A stretch of DNA of 35,346 nt from Pallidibacillus pasinlerensis (GTDB lineage: Bacteria; Bacillota; Bacilli; Bacillales; Caldibacillaceae): positions 1 through 35,346 of the forward strand of contig NZ_JAACYS010000024.1 of NCBI RefSeq assembly GCF_009996845.1, given 5' to 3'. Below, piece by piece: positions 15,980 to 24,479 of this stretch. Positions within the stretch are counted from its first letter, which is position 1. Each line of letters starts with the position of its first letter. Under the pieces are notes generated by a model that made no database searches, was not told the DNA's origin, and saw only the letters and a program-made list of their open reading frames with translations. The translations under genes were made by a program, and so were the position numbers.

Positions 15980-17125
15980 ATGGATGAGAAAATTAAAAAG
16001 TTTTGTTCCATTCGTTTCCAATCCATTATTAAAAAGGAATTTATGCAAATAAAAAAAGACCCTGCAAGTCTAGCAATTGCTTTAATTCTTCCTGTCATGT
16101 TGGTACTACTGCTAGGTTACGCAATGAACACTGATATTAAAAATATTAATCTTGCTGTTTGGGATCAATCACAAACTAAAGAAAGTCGAGAACTCATTCA
16201 AGTTTTCACCCGCCAAAATGATTTTCATCTTTTCAGCTATACACATAGTTATAATGAAATTGATTATTTACTCGACAAAGGGGATATTCACACTGCTTTA
16301 ATAATACCAAAAGATTTTTCAAAAAATATTAAAACGGATACTTCTACAGTACAAATCATAATCGACGGCTCAGACCCTACTTATGCTAAAGAAGCACTTT
16401 CTCGAAGTCAAAATCTACTATTAAATTATTCTACTTCAATACAGACGAAAATGCTTGAAAGAAATGCTATAAATGAAAAGAGTCTACCAATTAAGAGCGA
16501 AACAAATATTTTATATAACCCAACAATGGAAAGTTTAAATTATAATATTCCTGCATTAATTGGGCTTGTTATGCAAGAAGTCATATTAATTCTGACCGCA
16601 TTTGCAATCGTTCGTGAAAAAGAGCATGGAACAATGGCACAATTAATTGTTACGCCAATTCGGCCTCTTGAGCTAATCCTGGGCAAACTAGTCCCATATA
16701 TATTTATTGGGCTTCTATCTTTCGCTTTTGTTTTGATCGTTGGTATTTGGTGGTTTAATGTTTCGATTGCTGGAAGCATTTATTTATTAATAGGTTTAAG
16801 CATACTTTTTTTGATCGCATCTTTAGCAATCGGTCTCTTTATTTCAGTTATAGCCAACAATCAGCTACAAGCTATGTACATGGCCTTTGCTGTTATATTA
16901 CCAAGTGTAATTTTATCAGGTTTTGTTTTCCCTAGAGAAACAATGCCTACTTTCATTCAAATGTTAGGCGGGCTTATTCCACTTACATATTTTTTAGAGA
17001 TTTTACGAGGGATATTTTTAAAAGGGGTTTCATTGGATATACTCTGGCTGCAATCAATCGTGTTATTAACATTCATAGTTATTACTTGTATAGCGACTGC
17101 ATCAAGGTTCAAAAAGCAATTGTAG
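15980..17125 (+). CDS. ABC-2 type permease
   Basis: 381 aa from ATG 15980, with AAAAAGGA 8-10 nt upstream. A GTG at 15971 would overlap the ATPase stop and sit on the ribosome site. One N-terminal membrane segment (about 26-46, ALILPVMLVLLLGYAM) is followed by a large outside loop of about 130 residues, then five membrane segments. The conserved ABC-2 part reads VREKEHGTMAQLIVTPIRPLE near 213-233, followed by LSGFVFPRETMP and LTYFLEILRGIFLKG. It matches the YbhS/YbhR type of exporter subunit. Only one permease is encoded, so it probably acts as a homodimer. Confidence 0.92.
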   Translation: MDEKIKKFCSIRFQSIIKKEFMQIKKDPASLAIALILPVMLVLLLGYAMNTDIKNINLAVWDQSQTKESRELIQVFTRQNDFHLFSYTHSYNEIDYLLDKGDIHTALIIPKDFSKNIKTDTSTVQIIIDGSDPTYAKEALSRSQNLLLNYSTSIQTKMLERNAINEKSLPIKSETNILYNPTMESLNYNIPALIGLVMQEVILILTAFAIVREKEHGTMAQLIVTPIRPLELILGKLVPYIFIGLLSFAFVLIVGIWWFNVSIAGSIYLLIGLSILFLIASLAIGLFISVIANNQLQAMYMAFAVILPSVILSGFVFPRETMPTFIQMLGGLIPLTYFLEILRGIFLKGVSLDILWLQSIVLLTFIVITCIATASRFKKQL

Positions 17126-17143
17126 AAAGGAGGTATATAGATT

Positions 17144-17812
17144 TTGAAAGAAAATAAGCAAAATATTAAGAATGCCTTACAGGCTCTAGTAGATAATCTC
17201 GATAACCCAAAACAAGTGACTAAAAGCCAAGAGAAAATTTTAGACGCAGCTTTAAAACTTTTTGCAGATCGCGGTTTTGAAGCTAGTTCTACGGCAGATA
17301 TAGCCAAAGAAGCAGGAGTTGCTGAGGTTACATTATTCAGAAATTTCAAGTCAAAAAACAATTTATTGTATCATATCTTGGCACCAATATTTATCCAGTT
17401 TAATTCCAAGAAATATGTGGGGCCCTTACAGGAAATATTTGAAGAGGGATCTAATAAAAATACGAAAGAAGTACTAAAAAGCGCATTTAATGAACGATTA
17501 AATAAATTAGCCGAAAATCAAAAGGTTGTTAAAATTCTATTACAAGAATCCTACCTTCAACCTGAAATAAAGAATGCAATAGAAAAATATATTACAACTC
17601 CTGCAACAGATTCTATCAAAACGTTTATTAGGCATAAAAAAGAACAGGGAGAATTCTCAGATTATAATGAAGTAACAATAACAAATCTTTTTTTCTATTT
17701 ATTATTTGGGTATATCTTCATTAATTATATATTACAAGACAAAACTTCAACCGATGAAAGTGAATTAGATGAATTATTGGATATCATTTTGAAAGGACTA
17801 AGAAAATCCTAA
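17144..17812 (+). CDS. TetR/AcrR family regulator
   Basis: 222 aa from TTG 17144, with AAAGGAGG at 10-nt spacing; no alternative Met is near. The N-terminal tail (1-28) is polar. The TetR helix-turn-helix spans about 30-75: ILDAALKLFADRGFEASSTADIAKEAGVAEVTLFRNF is the diagnostic stretch, given here only by its ends ILDAAL and TLFRNF. The C-terminal half is a divergent ligand domain. As the last gene of the hlyD-ABC-permease operon it most likely autoregulates through the palindrome at 14412-14423. The ligand is unknown, probably an exported toxic compound. Confidence 0.92.
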   Translation: MKENKQNIKNALQALVDNLDNPKQVTKSQEKILDAALKLFADRGFEASSTADIAKEAGVAEVTLFRNFKSKNNLLYHILAPIFIQFNSKKYVGPLQEIFEEGSNKNTKEVLKSAFNERLNKLAENQKVVKILLQESYLQPEIKNAIEKYITTPATDSIKTFIRHKKEQGEFSDYNEVTITNLFFYLLFGYIFINYILQDKTSTDESELDELLDIILKGLRKS

Positions 17813-17873
17813 AAAATAATATTCCACTATGAACTAACTAGTAGAGTTAGACATATAATTCACACTTCTTCAA

Positions 17874-17911
17874 GGACCTGAGTTCGGTATTTAACCGGGC
17901 TTAGGTCTTTT
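17874..17911 (+). terminator. terminator of the ABC-export operon
   Basis: GACCTGAGTTCGG pairs with CCGGGCTTAGGTC (two G-T pairs) and is followed by TTTTCATTTT, about 60 nt after the tetR stop. Confidence 0.85.
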
Positions 17912-18017
17912 CATTTTCCTATATTCGTAATTTTAATAATAAATATGCTCTTCAAGTACTTTCTCAAATGGCTACATGTTATTAAAATCATACTTTTTTC
18001 AACTATTAATGTTTCAA

Positions 18018-18066
18018 TAAAAAAACCCTTGTAAAAATTAGATTAGTGTCTAATTTTTACAGGGGA
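18018..18066 (-). terminator. terminator downstream of the ketosynthase gene
   Basis: Long inverted repeat CCCTTGTAAAAATTAGA / TCTAATTTTTACAGGGG (18026-18065) with a 6-nt loop, followed on the minus strand by TTTTTTT. It lies about 145 nt after the end of the fabH-like gene, which faces it. Confidence 0.85.
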
Positions 18067-18209
18067 GTTTAGTAAACATGAGTCCACTTATAAACCTTCT
18101 TTAAAGCTACTATGTTAATAGCAACTTCATAATATCAATGGAATATATTGGCAAACCCTATTTATCTTCTCAATTATCTCTTCTATACATATTTTCAAGA
18201 TTAACCTTT

Positions 18210-19199
18210 TTAATATGTTAATGATAATGCACCAATAGATAGACCTGCTGACGTTCCAATCAATAGCACATTATCTCCTCTTTGAATTTTTTGAGAGGTA
18301 ATCAAGTCATGTAACAGCATAGGGATTGAAGCGGCAATACAGTTTCCATGTGTTCGGATATGATTTCCAACCCTTTCTAAGTCAAAACCAAATCGCTTAA
18401 ATACATCTATTCCCTTTTTAGATGTTTGGTGAGGTACTATGTATTGGAACTCGTCTTTCCGTAATGAGTTTTCCGAAAAAAACTCTCTTAAAAAGGCAGG
18501 TACGTAGCGTAAAGCGGCCTTAAAAACCCTAGTCCCCTCCATATGGAAAAGATTATCCTCCAGCTTAGTATTTGGGTTATTTGGATGTTTGAGTGTACCT
18601 CCTCCTTTTACGCAAGTATAGTCAGCTCCGATACTATATGTCTTTAATAGAAATCTATGAACTTTCGATTCTCCTTCTGATCTTGTAACAACAAAAGCTG
18701 CTGCACCGTCACCAAATAAAGCACGAACCTCTTTATCTGTTTTTTCTAATGTTGGACTTGGAGTGTCAGAACTGATTATTAGAACATTCTTATAAATACC
18801 ACTATTAATCAAATTTGATGCTACAAATAAAGCAATTGGAAAACTATAACATGTTGAATCAACATCAAAACAAGGAATCCCTGAATTCTCCAATCCTAAC
18901 TCACGTTGAAATAAGCTTGCTGCACAAGGTATAGCCTGCATCGGGGAACCGTTAGCACCAATAATACAATCAATATCCTCTAATGCTAAACCACTATCTT
19001 TAATCGCCTGTCTTGCAGCATCTACTCCTAAACTTAAAGCATTCTCACCTTTTTCAGAGTCAATGTAATAACGAGAGTATATTCCTGTTGCCCTTTCTAT
19101 CCAACCTGAAGGTATAGACATTTCTTTCTCAAGATCTGTACTTTTTTTTACAATAGAACCGACAGATTTCCCTGATCCAATAATTTTAACATTGAACAA
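18210..19199 (-). CDS. stand-alone FabH-like 3-oxoacyl-ACP synthase III
   Basis: 329 aa from TTG 19199, with GGAGGAG and 8-nt spacing. Thiolase fold of the KAS III family. The catalytic triad is present: C117 in DVDSTCYSFPIAL, H257 in VPHQTSKKGID and N286 in THGNCIAASIP. True FabH has NAACAGF around the Cys and PHQAN at the His, so this is a divergent member; such enzymes may use other acyl starters or make beta-keto acids. LFGDGAAAFVV (161-171) is the usual FabH signature. There is no acyl carrier protein, reductase or other fatty-acid gene nearby, so the product cannot be inferred. Monocistronic, with its own terminator. Confidence 0.85.
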   Translation of the reverse strand: MFNVKIIGSGKSVGSIVKKSTDLEKEMSIPSGWIERATGIYSRYYIDSEKGENALSLGVDAARQAIKDSGLALEDIDCIIGANGSPMQAIPCAASLFQRELGLENSGIPCFDVDSTCYSFPIALFVASNLINSGIYKNVLIISSDTPSPTLEKTDKEVRALFGDGAAAFVVTRSEGESKVHRFLLKTYSIGADYTCVKGGGTLKHPNNPNTKLEDNLFHMEGTRVFKAALRYVPAFLREFFSENSLRKDEFQYIVPHQTSKKGIDVFKRFGFDLERVGNHIRTHGNCIAASIPMLLHDLITSQKIQRGDNVLLIGTSAGLSIGALSLTY

Positions 19200-19602
19200 C
19201 TTTCATACTCCTCCTTTAAGATTTTAATGATGACAACTTCCAAGCCTTCAACATCATCCTTAAATATTACTCTCATGAAGTAGGTGAATTTCTCTGTAGG
19301 CCCAAGAATTTAAGTGAATTTATTCCATTCTGAAAAAATTAATTTTTCACAATATTACGTTAAAGTGTTTTTTATTATTAGTCTATAACTCTAAAGGTTC
19401 ATTTTCTGCCGAGAAAGTATGATAAATTGGTAATAATAATTTAAAGAAATAATAAAAATTTAATTAATATTTAGTACGTTATTACTATTCAATGATTTGT
19501 GGGTATAACCCTTAGAAAATTAAAACTAATATCATATAGGTACTTTTGAAAAAGAAAGTTACATTTCTAATTGTAGATTTCTTATCTAGCAAAATTAATG
19601 AA
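19200..19602. other. gene-free AT-rich region between the ketosynthase gene and the intron
   Basis: No gene seen. It presumably contains the promoter of the fabH-like gene. A short dyad, TGAAAAA-ATTAA-TTTTTCA, lies near 19334-19352. The 3' exon side of the group II intron begins at 19602. Confidence 0.55.
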
Positions 19603-20242
19603 ATCGAGTAGGAGGGAGCGATTAACTCCCGTCCTCTCACACCACCGTACGTACGGTTCCGTATACGGCGGTTCAATTAAGATAATTGACGCAAGTCTTT
19701 ATAACTTCCGTGAATAGCTGTTCTCTTTATGCCAGTGGTCACTCCACCCTCCAAGAGGTCCCCCACGGGATTCACCGCTTCCTTCCTCAAGTGAGGTACT
19801 ACGTTTTCTGTGTTCATCATGACTCACTGAATGCCAAGGGCTATTCTCTCTTAATTGTTCGGTCCTTCTTAGTAGTTCTAAACCAACTAATACTATGACC
19901 TCTGCTGACTTCTGACGGTTCAGCTACTTATCACTAAGTAGGTTATGAAGCGTATTTCACCTATCCGCCAGACCTCCCCGGGTAAGTACATGCACTTTCA
20001 CACCATCTATCCGCCTCATTTACTCGATATGACCTTCGACAGAAAGAGCTTTGTTTTGTTTGGCAAACTCACTCAATCATACCTAGCCTTATATGAGGTT
20101 CGTGTTCCTCGGACCGGTGTTTTGCCTCCAGCTTCCTTCAGATTCCGCGTCACCACGGACACCCTTGCTCTTGGCTAACCTCTACTTCTGTCTTCGGGGT
20201 TCGGGACTTACACCCTATAGTTCATGTACATGCCGGGCGCAC
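19603..20242 (-). mobile_element. group IIC intron lacking its maturase ORF
   Basis: 640 nt on the minus strand. The 5' end GTGCGCCCGGCATG starts at 20242. Inside are GGGTGTAAGTCCCGAAC, GGGTGTCCGTGG, AATCTGAAGGAAGC, GAGGAACACGAACC, GGCTAGGTATGATTG, CTTACCCGGGGAGGTCTGG and GTCAGCAGAGGTCATAGTA, which I recognise from the Oceanobacillus iheyensis group IIC ribozyme. Domain V runs ACCGCCGTATACG-GAAC-CGTACGTACGGTGGT (described in parts; two-base bulge present). Domain VI follows, with the bulged A at 19609, seven nt from the 3' end CTCGAT at 19603. A possible EBS1 (CAAAA) lies near 20053-20058. The reverse transcriptase normally in domain IV (about 420 aa) is absent. It may splice or move with a maturase from elsewhere. 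Confidence 0.93.
19677..19820 (-). pseudogene. 47-aa ORF in intron domain IV (possible maturase remnant)
   Basis: Open from ATG 19820 (or 19817) to a TAA just before domain V. The peptide starts MMNTENVVPHLRKEAV and ends HGSYKDLRQLS. It occupies the position of the intron-encoded protein and ends where such ORFs usually end. It could be the joined start and end of a deleted maturase gene. It shows no reverse transcriptase motif. Translation is unproven. Confidence 0.4.
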
Positions 20243-20243
20243 C

Positions 20244-20275
20244 AAAAAAACTGAATCCATTTTAGGATTCAGTTT
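20244..20275 (-). terminator. trehalose-operon terminator carrying the intron insertion
   Basis: Stem AAACTGAATCC (20248-20258) / GGATTCAGTTT (20265-20275). On the minus strand it is followed by T7, then G, then the intron 5' end. This is the usual target type of group IIC introns. Confidence 0.93.
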
Positions 20276-20293
20276 GAAGAGAGGTTTATTTTG

Positions 20294-21970
20294 TTACACT
20301 AAATATACACGTGCTTCATATGGTCTGAGTATAAATTTATTAAAATTATTGTCATTCATTTCATAGTTGCTAATCAATAGATCATTTGCGGAGAATTCCA
20401 CATCTACCGGCAGCTCAAAAGGAATGTTATCTTCACTGAAATTTGTTATAACCAGCAATTTTTGATCTTGATATATCCGCAAGTAAGCAAAAATTTGTTC
20501 ATGTTCCGGTAATAGAAGCTGATAATCACCGTATACAATGATCGGGTATTGTTTTCTGAGCTGAATTAATTTCCGGTAATAATGGTAAATCGAATTTGGG
20601 TCTTCTACTGACTGTTTCGCGTTGATCTCTTTATAATTAGGGTTCACTTTAATCCATGGCTCTCCTGTTGTAAACCCTGCTTGTGGATTGTCACTCCATT
20701 GTAATGGCGTTCGAGCATTATCCCTACTTTTTGCATAAATGGATTCCATCACTTGTTCCGGCTCCTCGTTGCCAACTATCACTTTTTCCCGATATAGATT
20801 TAACGTTTCAATATCTCGATAATCTTCAATGGAATCAAAGCGAATATTCGTCATACCGATTTCCTCACCTTGATATATGTAAGGTGTGCCTTGTAGCATA
20901 TGCAGACATGTGGCAAGCATTTTCGCAGATTCCACCCGATACTTTCCGTCATCTCCAAATCGTGAAACGATTCGAGGTTGGTCATGATTATTCCAGTATA
21001 AACTGTTCCAGCCGATACCGTTGAGCCCCTTTTGCCATTTTGTGAGATTTTCTTTTAAATCGGTAAGCATAAGTGGTTTTAAGTCCCATTTGCCATATGG
21101 TCCAGAATCAAGACTCATATGTTCAAAGGTAAACACCATATTCAATTCTTTTCTTTCTGGATTTGTATATTTTTTCGCTTCTTCTACATCAACACCGGGC
21201 ATTTCGCCAACGGTCATCACGTCATACTTCGATAGTACTTGTTCGTGCATTTCTTGCAAATATTCATGGATACGGGGACCGTTTCGGTAAAATTTACTAC
21301 CGGAAGCATAAGTTTCACCTGGCTTTATCTTTCCATCAGGTAGTCCTGGAACTTTAGAAATAAAATTAATTACATCCATACGGAAACCGTCAATTCCTTT
21401 ATCAAGCCACCATCTCATCATTTTGTATATTTCTTCACGCAGTTTCGGGTTTTCCCAATTTAGATCCGGTTGTTTTTTGCTGAATAAATGCAAATAATAT
21501 TCATCCGTATCCGGGTCATACTCCCATGCCGAGCCACCGAAGTTAGACCGCCAATTATTCGGCTCTTTGCCATCCTTTCCTGGCCGCCAAATATAATAAT
21601 CCCTATAAGGGTTATCCTTCGACTTTCTCGCTTGTTGGAACCACTCATGTTCATCTGATGTATGGTTGACGACTAGATCCATAATGAGCTTCATACCCCG
21701 GGCATGGATTTCATTAATCAATTCAACCAAATCATCCATCGTACCGAATTCGTCCATAATTTTGTGATAGTTGGATATGTCATAACCGTTATCATCATTA
21801 GGCGATTCATACACAGGAGAGAGCCAAATAACATTTACTCCAAGGTATTTCAAGTAATCTAGTTTTTTTATGATACCCCTAATATCGCCGATTCCATCCC
21901 CGTTGCTATCAAAGAAACTACGGGGGTATATTTGGTAGACGACGCTTTCTTTCCACCAATTTTTTTGCAC
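20294..21970 (-). CDS. malL: GH13 alpha-glucosidase (oligo-1,6-glucosidase type)
   Basis: 558 aa from GTG 21970, with AGGAG 9 nt upstream. Cytoplasmic (beta/alpha)8 glucosidase. Catalytic residues are D199 in GFRMDVIN, E256 in TVGEMPG and D330 in WNNHDQPR. The Val after the nucleophile (V200) is the residue linked to alpha-1,6 specificity in Bacillus oligo-1,6-glucosidases, and numbering and length match them. It is the last gene of the tre operon, 20 nt after treR, and is about as long as treA but clearly diverged from it. It could instead be a second trehalose-6-phosphate hydrolase. Its position suggests it widens the operon to isomaltose-like or related glucosides. Confidence 0.82.
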   Translation of the reverse strand: MQKNWWKESVVYQIYPRSFFDSNGDGIGDIRGIIKKLDYLKYLGVNVIWLSPVYESPNDDNGYDISNYHKIMDEFGTMDDLVELINEIHARGMKLIMDLVVNHTSDEHEWFQQARKSKDNPYRDYYIWRPGKDGKEPNNWRSNFGGSAWEYDPDTDEYYLHLFSKKQPDLNWENPKLREEIYKMMRWWLDKGIDGFRMDVINFISKVPGLPDGKIKPGETYASGSKFYRNGPRIHEYLQEMHEQVLSKYDVMTVGEMPGVDVEEAKKYTNPERKELNMVFTFEHMSLDSGPYGKWDLKPLMLTDLKENLTKWQKGLNGIGWNSLYWNNHDQPRIVSRFGDDGKYRVESAKMLATCLHMLQGTPYIYQGEEIGMTNIRFDSIEDYRDIETLNLYREKVIVGNEEPEQVMESIYAKSRDNARTPLQWSDNPQAGFTTGEPWIKVNPNYKEINAKQSVEDPNSIYHYYRKLIQLRKQYPIIVYGDYQLLLPEHEQIFAYLRIYQDQKLLVITNFSEDNIPFELPVDVEFSANDLLISNYEMNDNNFNKFILRPYEARVYLV

Positions 21971-21990
21971 ACTGATTCGCTCCTACCAGG

Positions 21991-22707
21991 CTAATTTTTT
22001 ACTCGTCTTGCAAAATCAACAAACCGGAATTTATCCGGACGGTGCCTTGATTCGGTAATTTGGAATAAGCTCGCATCATCCAAATGAACTTGACTTCGGA
22101 TGACAACAACATTGGAAAAACCTTCTAAATCAAGGAGTTCACGGTCCTCTTCTGTTGGATTTTCTACAACGATTTCTTTTTGCGCAAATCCAATGACAAG
22201 TCCTAACTCATTTTCAATATAGTTATAAATGGAACCTTGACATATTTCCTCTGTTAATAATGGTATATATTTATCATTAAAGTAATCTTTATCTAATATT
22301 ACCTTTTCACCGTCTATTTCCCGGATTCGATTTACATTCCACACCTTTTCATTCGGATTTCCTTTTAAGATCTCCATCGACTCATTTTTCGGATCCAAGT
22401 ATTTAATCGAATGGACAATGGTCCGACTGTTTAGAGCCATTTTTTCTGTTAGTTCTGTAAAACTTTCTATACCTGAAACAGGGAAAGAAAATTGATTCCG
22501 ATTAATAATCACAGAACCCTTTCCTCTGACCTTCTGAATATAGCCGTTTTGAGACAATAAATCTAGCGCTTTACGAATCGTTTCTCTAGAAGTATCATAT
22601 TGAGCGGCCAGTTCATTTTCAGAAGGCAATAAATCCCCAATTGTCCATGAATTGGATTGTATCCTTTTTACTAAATCGTTGTAAATCCTTAAATATTTCT
22701 TTTGCAT
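21991..22707 (-). CDS. treR: trehalose operon repressor TreR (GntR family)
   Basis: 238 aa. The N-terminal winged helix (about 5-72) has the GntR pattern LPSENELAAQYDTSRETIRKAL (given by ends LPSENEL and TIRKAL) and the wing GYIQKVRGKGSVI. The C-terminal UTRA ligand domain (about 90-235) ends SRHRPDKFRFVDFARR. TreR binds TTGTATATACAA-like operators and is released by trehalose-6-phosphate. Three such sites lie upstream of treP. It follows treA by 6 nt, with its ribosome site inside the treA end, so the two are translationally close. Confidence 0.92.
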   Translation of the reverse strand: MQKKYLRIYNDLVKRIQSNSWTIGDLLPSENELAAQYDTSRETIRKALDLLSQNGYIQKVRGKGSVIINRNQFSFPVSGIESFTELTEKMALNSRTIVHSIKYLDPKNESMEILKGNPNEKVWNVNRIREIDGEKVILDKDYFNDKYIPLLTEEICQGSIYNYIENELGLVIGFAQKEIVVENPTEEDRELLDLEGFSNVVVIRSQVHLDDASLFQITESRHRPDKFRFVDFARRVKN

Positions 22708-22713
22708 GCATAA

Positions 22714-24381
22714 TCACTTCCAATAATAAACAATAGATTCATACGGACGAAGCTCCAGTTGATCCAGTTTACGTGGTGAATCTTCATAATTAGAAAGTAA
22801 GATTTCAGGCTGCTTAACTTCCTCTAACTGCAAATCTACGACCGTATCTTTTCCGTAGAAATTACTAATCACTAGTAATTTTTCATCTTTCCAATTCCTA
22901 GTATATGCGAAAATTTGCGGGTCAGCATCCAAAAGAAGTTTGTAATCACCATAAGTGATAATGTCGTATTGTTTCCGTAGCTTGATTAACTTCTGATAAT
23001 GATAAAAAATAGAATTTGGATCTTCTAATGCTTTTTCAACATTTATTTCTGGATAGTTGTCCGCAACGCCAAGCCAAGGCGTCCCCTCTGTAAATCCTGC
23101 ATGTTGTTCTTTTGACCACTGCATTGGCGTACGTCCGTTATCACGGGATTTTTGCTGTAATATAGCGATAACTTCTTCTTCGGTTTTCCCTTCTTCCAGC
23201 AAAATTTTATAGGCGTTTAATGATTCAACATCACGATACTGATCAATGGATGTGAAATTTGGATTTGTCATCCCAATTTCTTCACCTTGGTAAATATACG
23301 GTGTACCTTGCATCATAAATAAAGTTGTCGCAAGCATTTTCGCTGACTCCTGATGATATTTTCCATCATCACCGAATCGTGAAACTGCCCGAGGCTGATC
23401 GTGATTGCACCAGAACAAGGCATTCCATCCCCCACCTTCATGCATGCCGACTTGCCAATCTGATAGAATTTGTTTTAACTCTATAAAGTCAAACGGTGCT
23501 TTCGTCCACTTCTCTCCATTTGGATAGTCAACTTTTAAATGATGGAATTGGAACGTCATCGATAATTCTTCACGTTCCGGATTCGTGTATTTGATACAGC
23601 TTTCCAAATTTGTTGACGACATTTCACCGACTGTGAGCATGTTGTATTTAGAAAAAACATTTCGGTTCATTTCATGTAAAAATTCATGGATTCGTGGGCC
23701 ATCCGTATAAAACCTACGTCCATCTCCGATATCATCATCAGGGAAATCTTGATTTTTGGAAATAAGATTAATAACATCTAGCCTGAAACCGTCAATTCCT
23801 TTTTCAGCCCAAAAGCGCATCATATCGAATATTTTTTCTCTTAACGTTTCATTTTCCCAGTTTAAATCGGCTTGAGTTACGTCAAACAAATGCAAGTAAT
23901 ATTGTCCTGTTTTCTCATCCAGCTGCCAAGCCGGTCCACCAAATTTTGACTGCCAGTTATTCGGAAGACCACCATTTTTTGGATCTTTCCAAATATAGAA
24001 TTCTCGAAAAGGATTGTCTTTGGATGATCTCGCCTGTTTAAACCATTCATGTTCAGTGGAGGTATGGTTGACAACGAGATCTATGATAAGTTTCATCCCA
24101 CGTTTATGTGTTTCTTCCAACAGCTGCTCAAAATCCTCCATTGTTCCATAGGACGGGTCAATCGCATAATAATCGCTAATATCATAGCCATTGTCATTTT
24201 GAGGAGATTGGTAAATTGGCGTTAACCAAATGACATCAGCACCTAATTTTTTTATATAATCAAGTTTCTCAATAATCCCTTGGATATCTCCAGTTCCCGT
24301 ACCCGTTGTATCGTTAAAACTTTTCGGGTAAATTTGGTAAACGGTAGATTTTTTCCACCATGCTTCTGTTTTCGTCATCAT
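22714..24381 (-). CDS. treA: trehalose-6-phosphate hydrolase TreA
   Basis: About 555 aa. AAAGGAG precedes two adjacent ATGs at 24381 and 24378, and the second has the better spacing (8 nt). GH13 enzyme that splits trehalose-6-phosphate into glucose and glucose-6-phosphate. Catalytic residues are D202 in GFRLDVIN, E253 in TVGEMSS and D328 in CNHDQPR. The loop LKVDYPNGEKWTKAPFDF and HEGGGWNALFWCNHDQP are typical of TreA and differ from the other GH13 enzyme of this operon. It follows treP after a 98-nt gap with a hairpin. Confidence 0.9.
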   Translation of the reverse strand: MMTKTEAWWKKSTVYQIYPKSFNDTTGTGTGDIQGIIEKLDYIKKLGADVIWLTPIYQSPQNDNGYDISDYYAIDPSYGTMEDFEQLLEETHKRGMKLIIDLVVNHTSTEHEWFKQARSSKDNPFREFYIWKDPKNGGLPNNWQSKFGGPAWQLDEKTGQYYLHLFDVTQADLNWENETLREKIFDMMRFWAEKGIDGFRLDVINLISKNQDFPDDDIGDGRRFYTDGPRIHEFLHEMNRNVFSKYNMLTVGEMSSTNLESCIKYTNPEREELSMTFQFHHLKVDYPNGEKWTKAPFDFIELKQILSDWQVGMHEGGGWNALFWCNHDQPRAVSRFGDDGKYHQESAKMLATTLFMMQGTPYIYQGEEIGMTNPNFTSIDQYRDVESLNAYKILLEEGKTEEEVIAILQQKSRDNGRTPMQWSKEQHAGFTEGTPWLGVADNYPEINVEKALEDPNSIFYHYQKLIKLRKQYDIITYGDYKLLLDADPQIFAYTRNWKDEKLLVISNFYGKDTVVDLQLEEVKQPEILLSNYEDSPRKLDQLELRPYESIVYYWK

Positions 24382-24423
24382 GTATGCTCCTTTCAAATGA
24401 TGGTTTGATAAAAATAGATAGAA

Positions 24424-24456
24424 GCCTCAGCTCCAGTGTTTTTTAGGAGCTAAGGC
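24424..24456 (-). promoter_or_regulatory. intercistronic hairpin between treP and treA
   Basis: GCCTCAGCTCC (24424-24434) pairs with GGAGCTAAGGC (24446-24456), one mismatch. On the minus strand it is followed by TTCTATCTATTTTT. It may be a partial terminator or a 3' stabiliser for the treP message. Confidence 0.6.
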
Positions 24457-24479
24457 AGCTTATCAAATTAGTGACGCCC

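Noticed and set aside
19334-19352. TGAAAAA-N5-TTTTTCA as a Rex or CodY site
   Set aside because: Spacing and arms do not match TTGTGAA-N4-TTCACAA nor the CodY box; AT-rich chance dyad is likely.
19686-20178. Two plus-strand ORFs of 70 and 77 codons
   Set aside because: They lie inside the group II intron, whose structured RNA is encoded on the minus strand; no ribosome sites or protein features.
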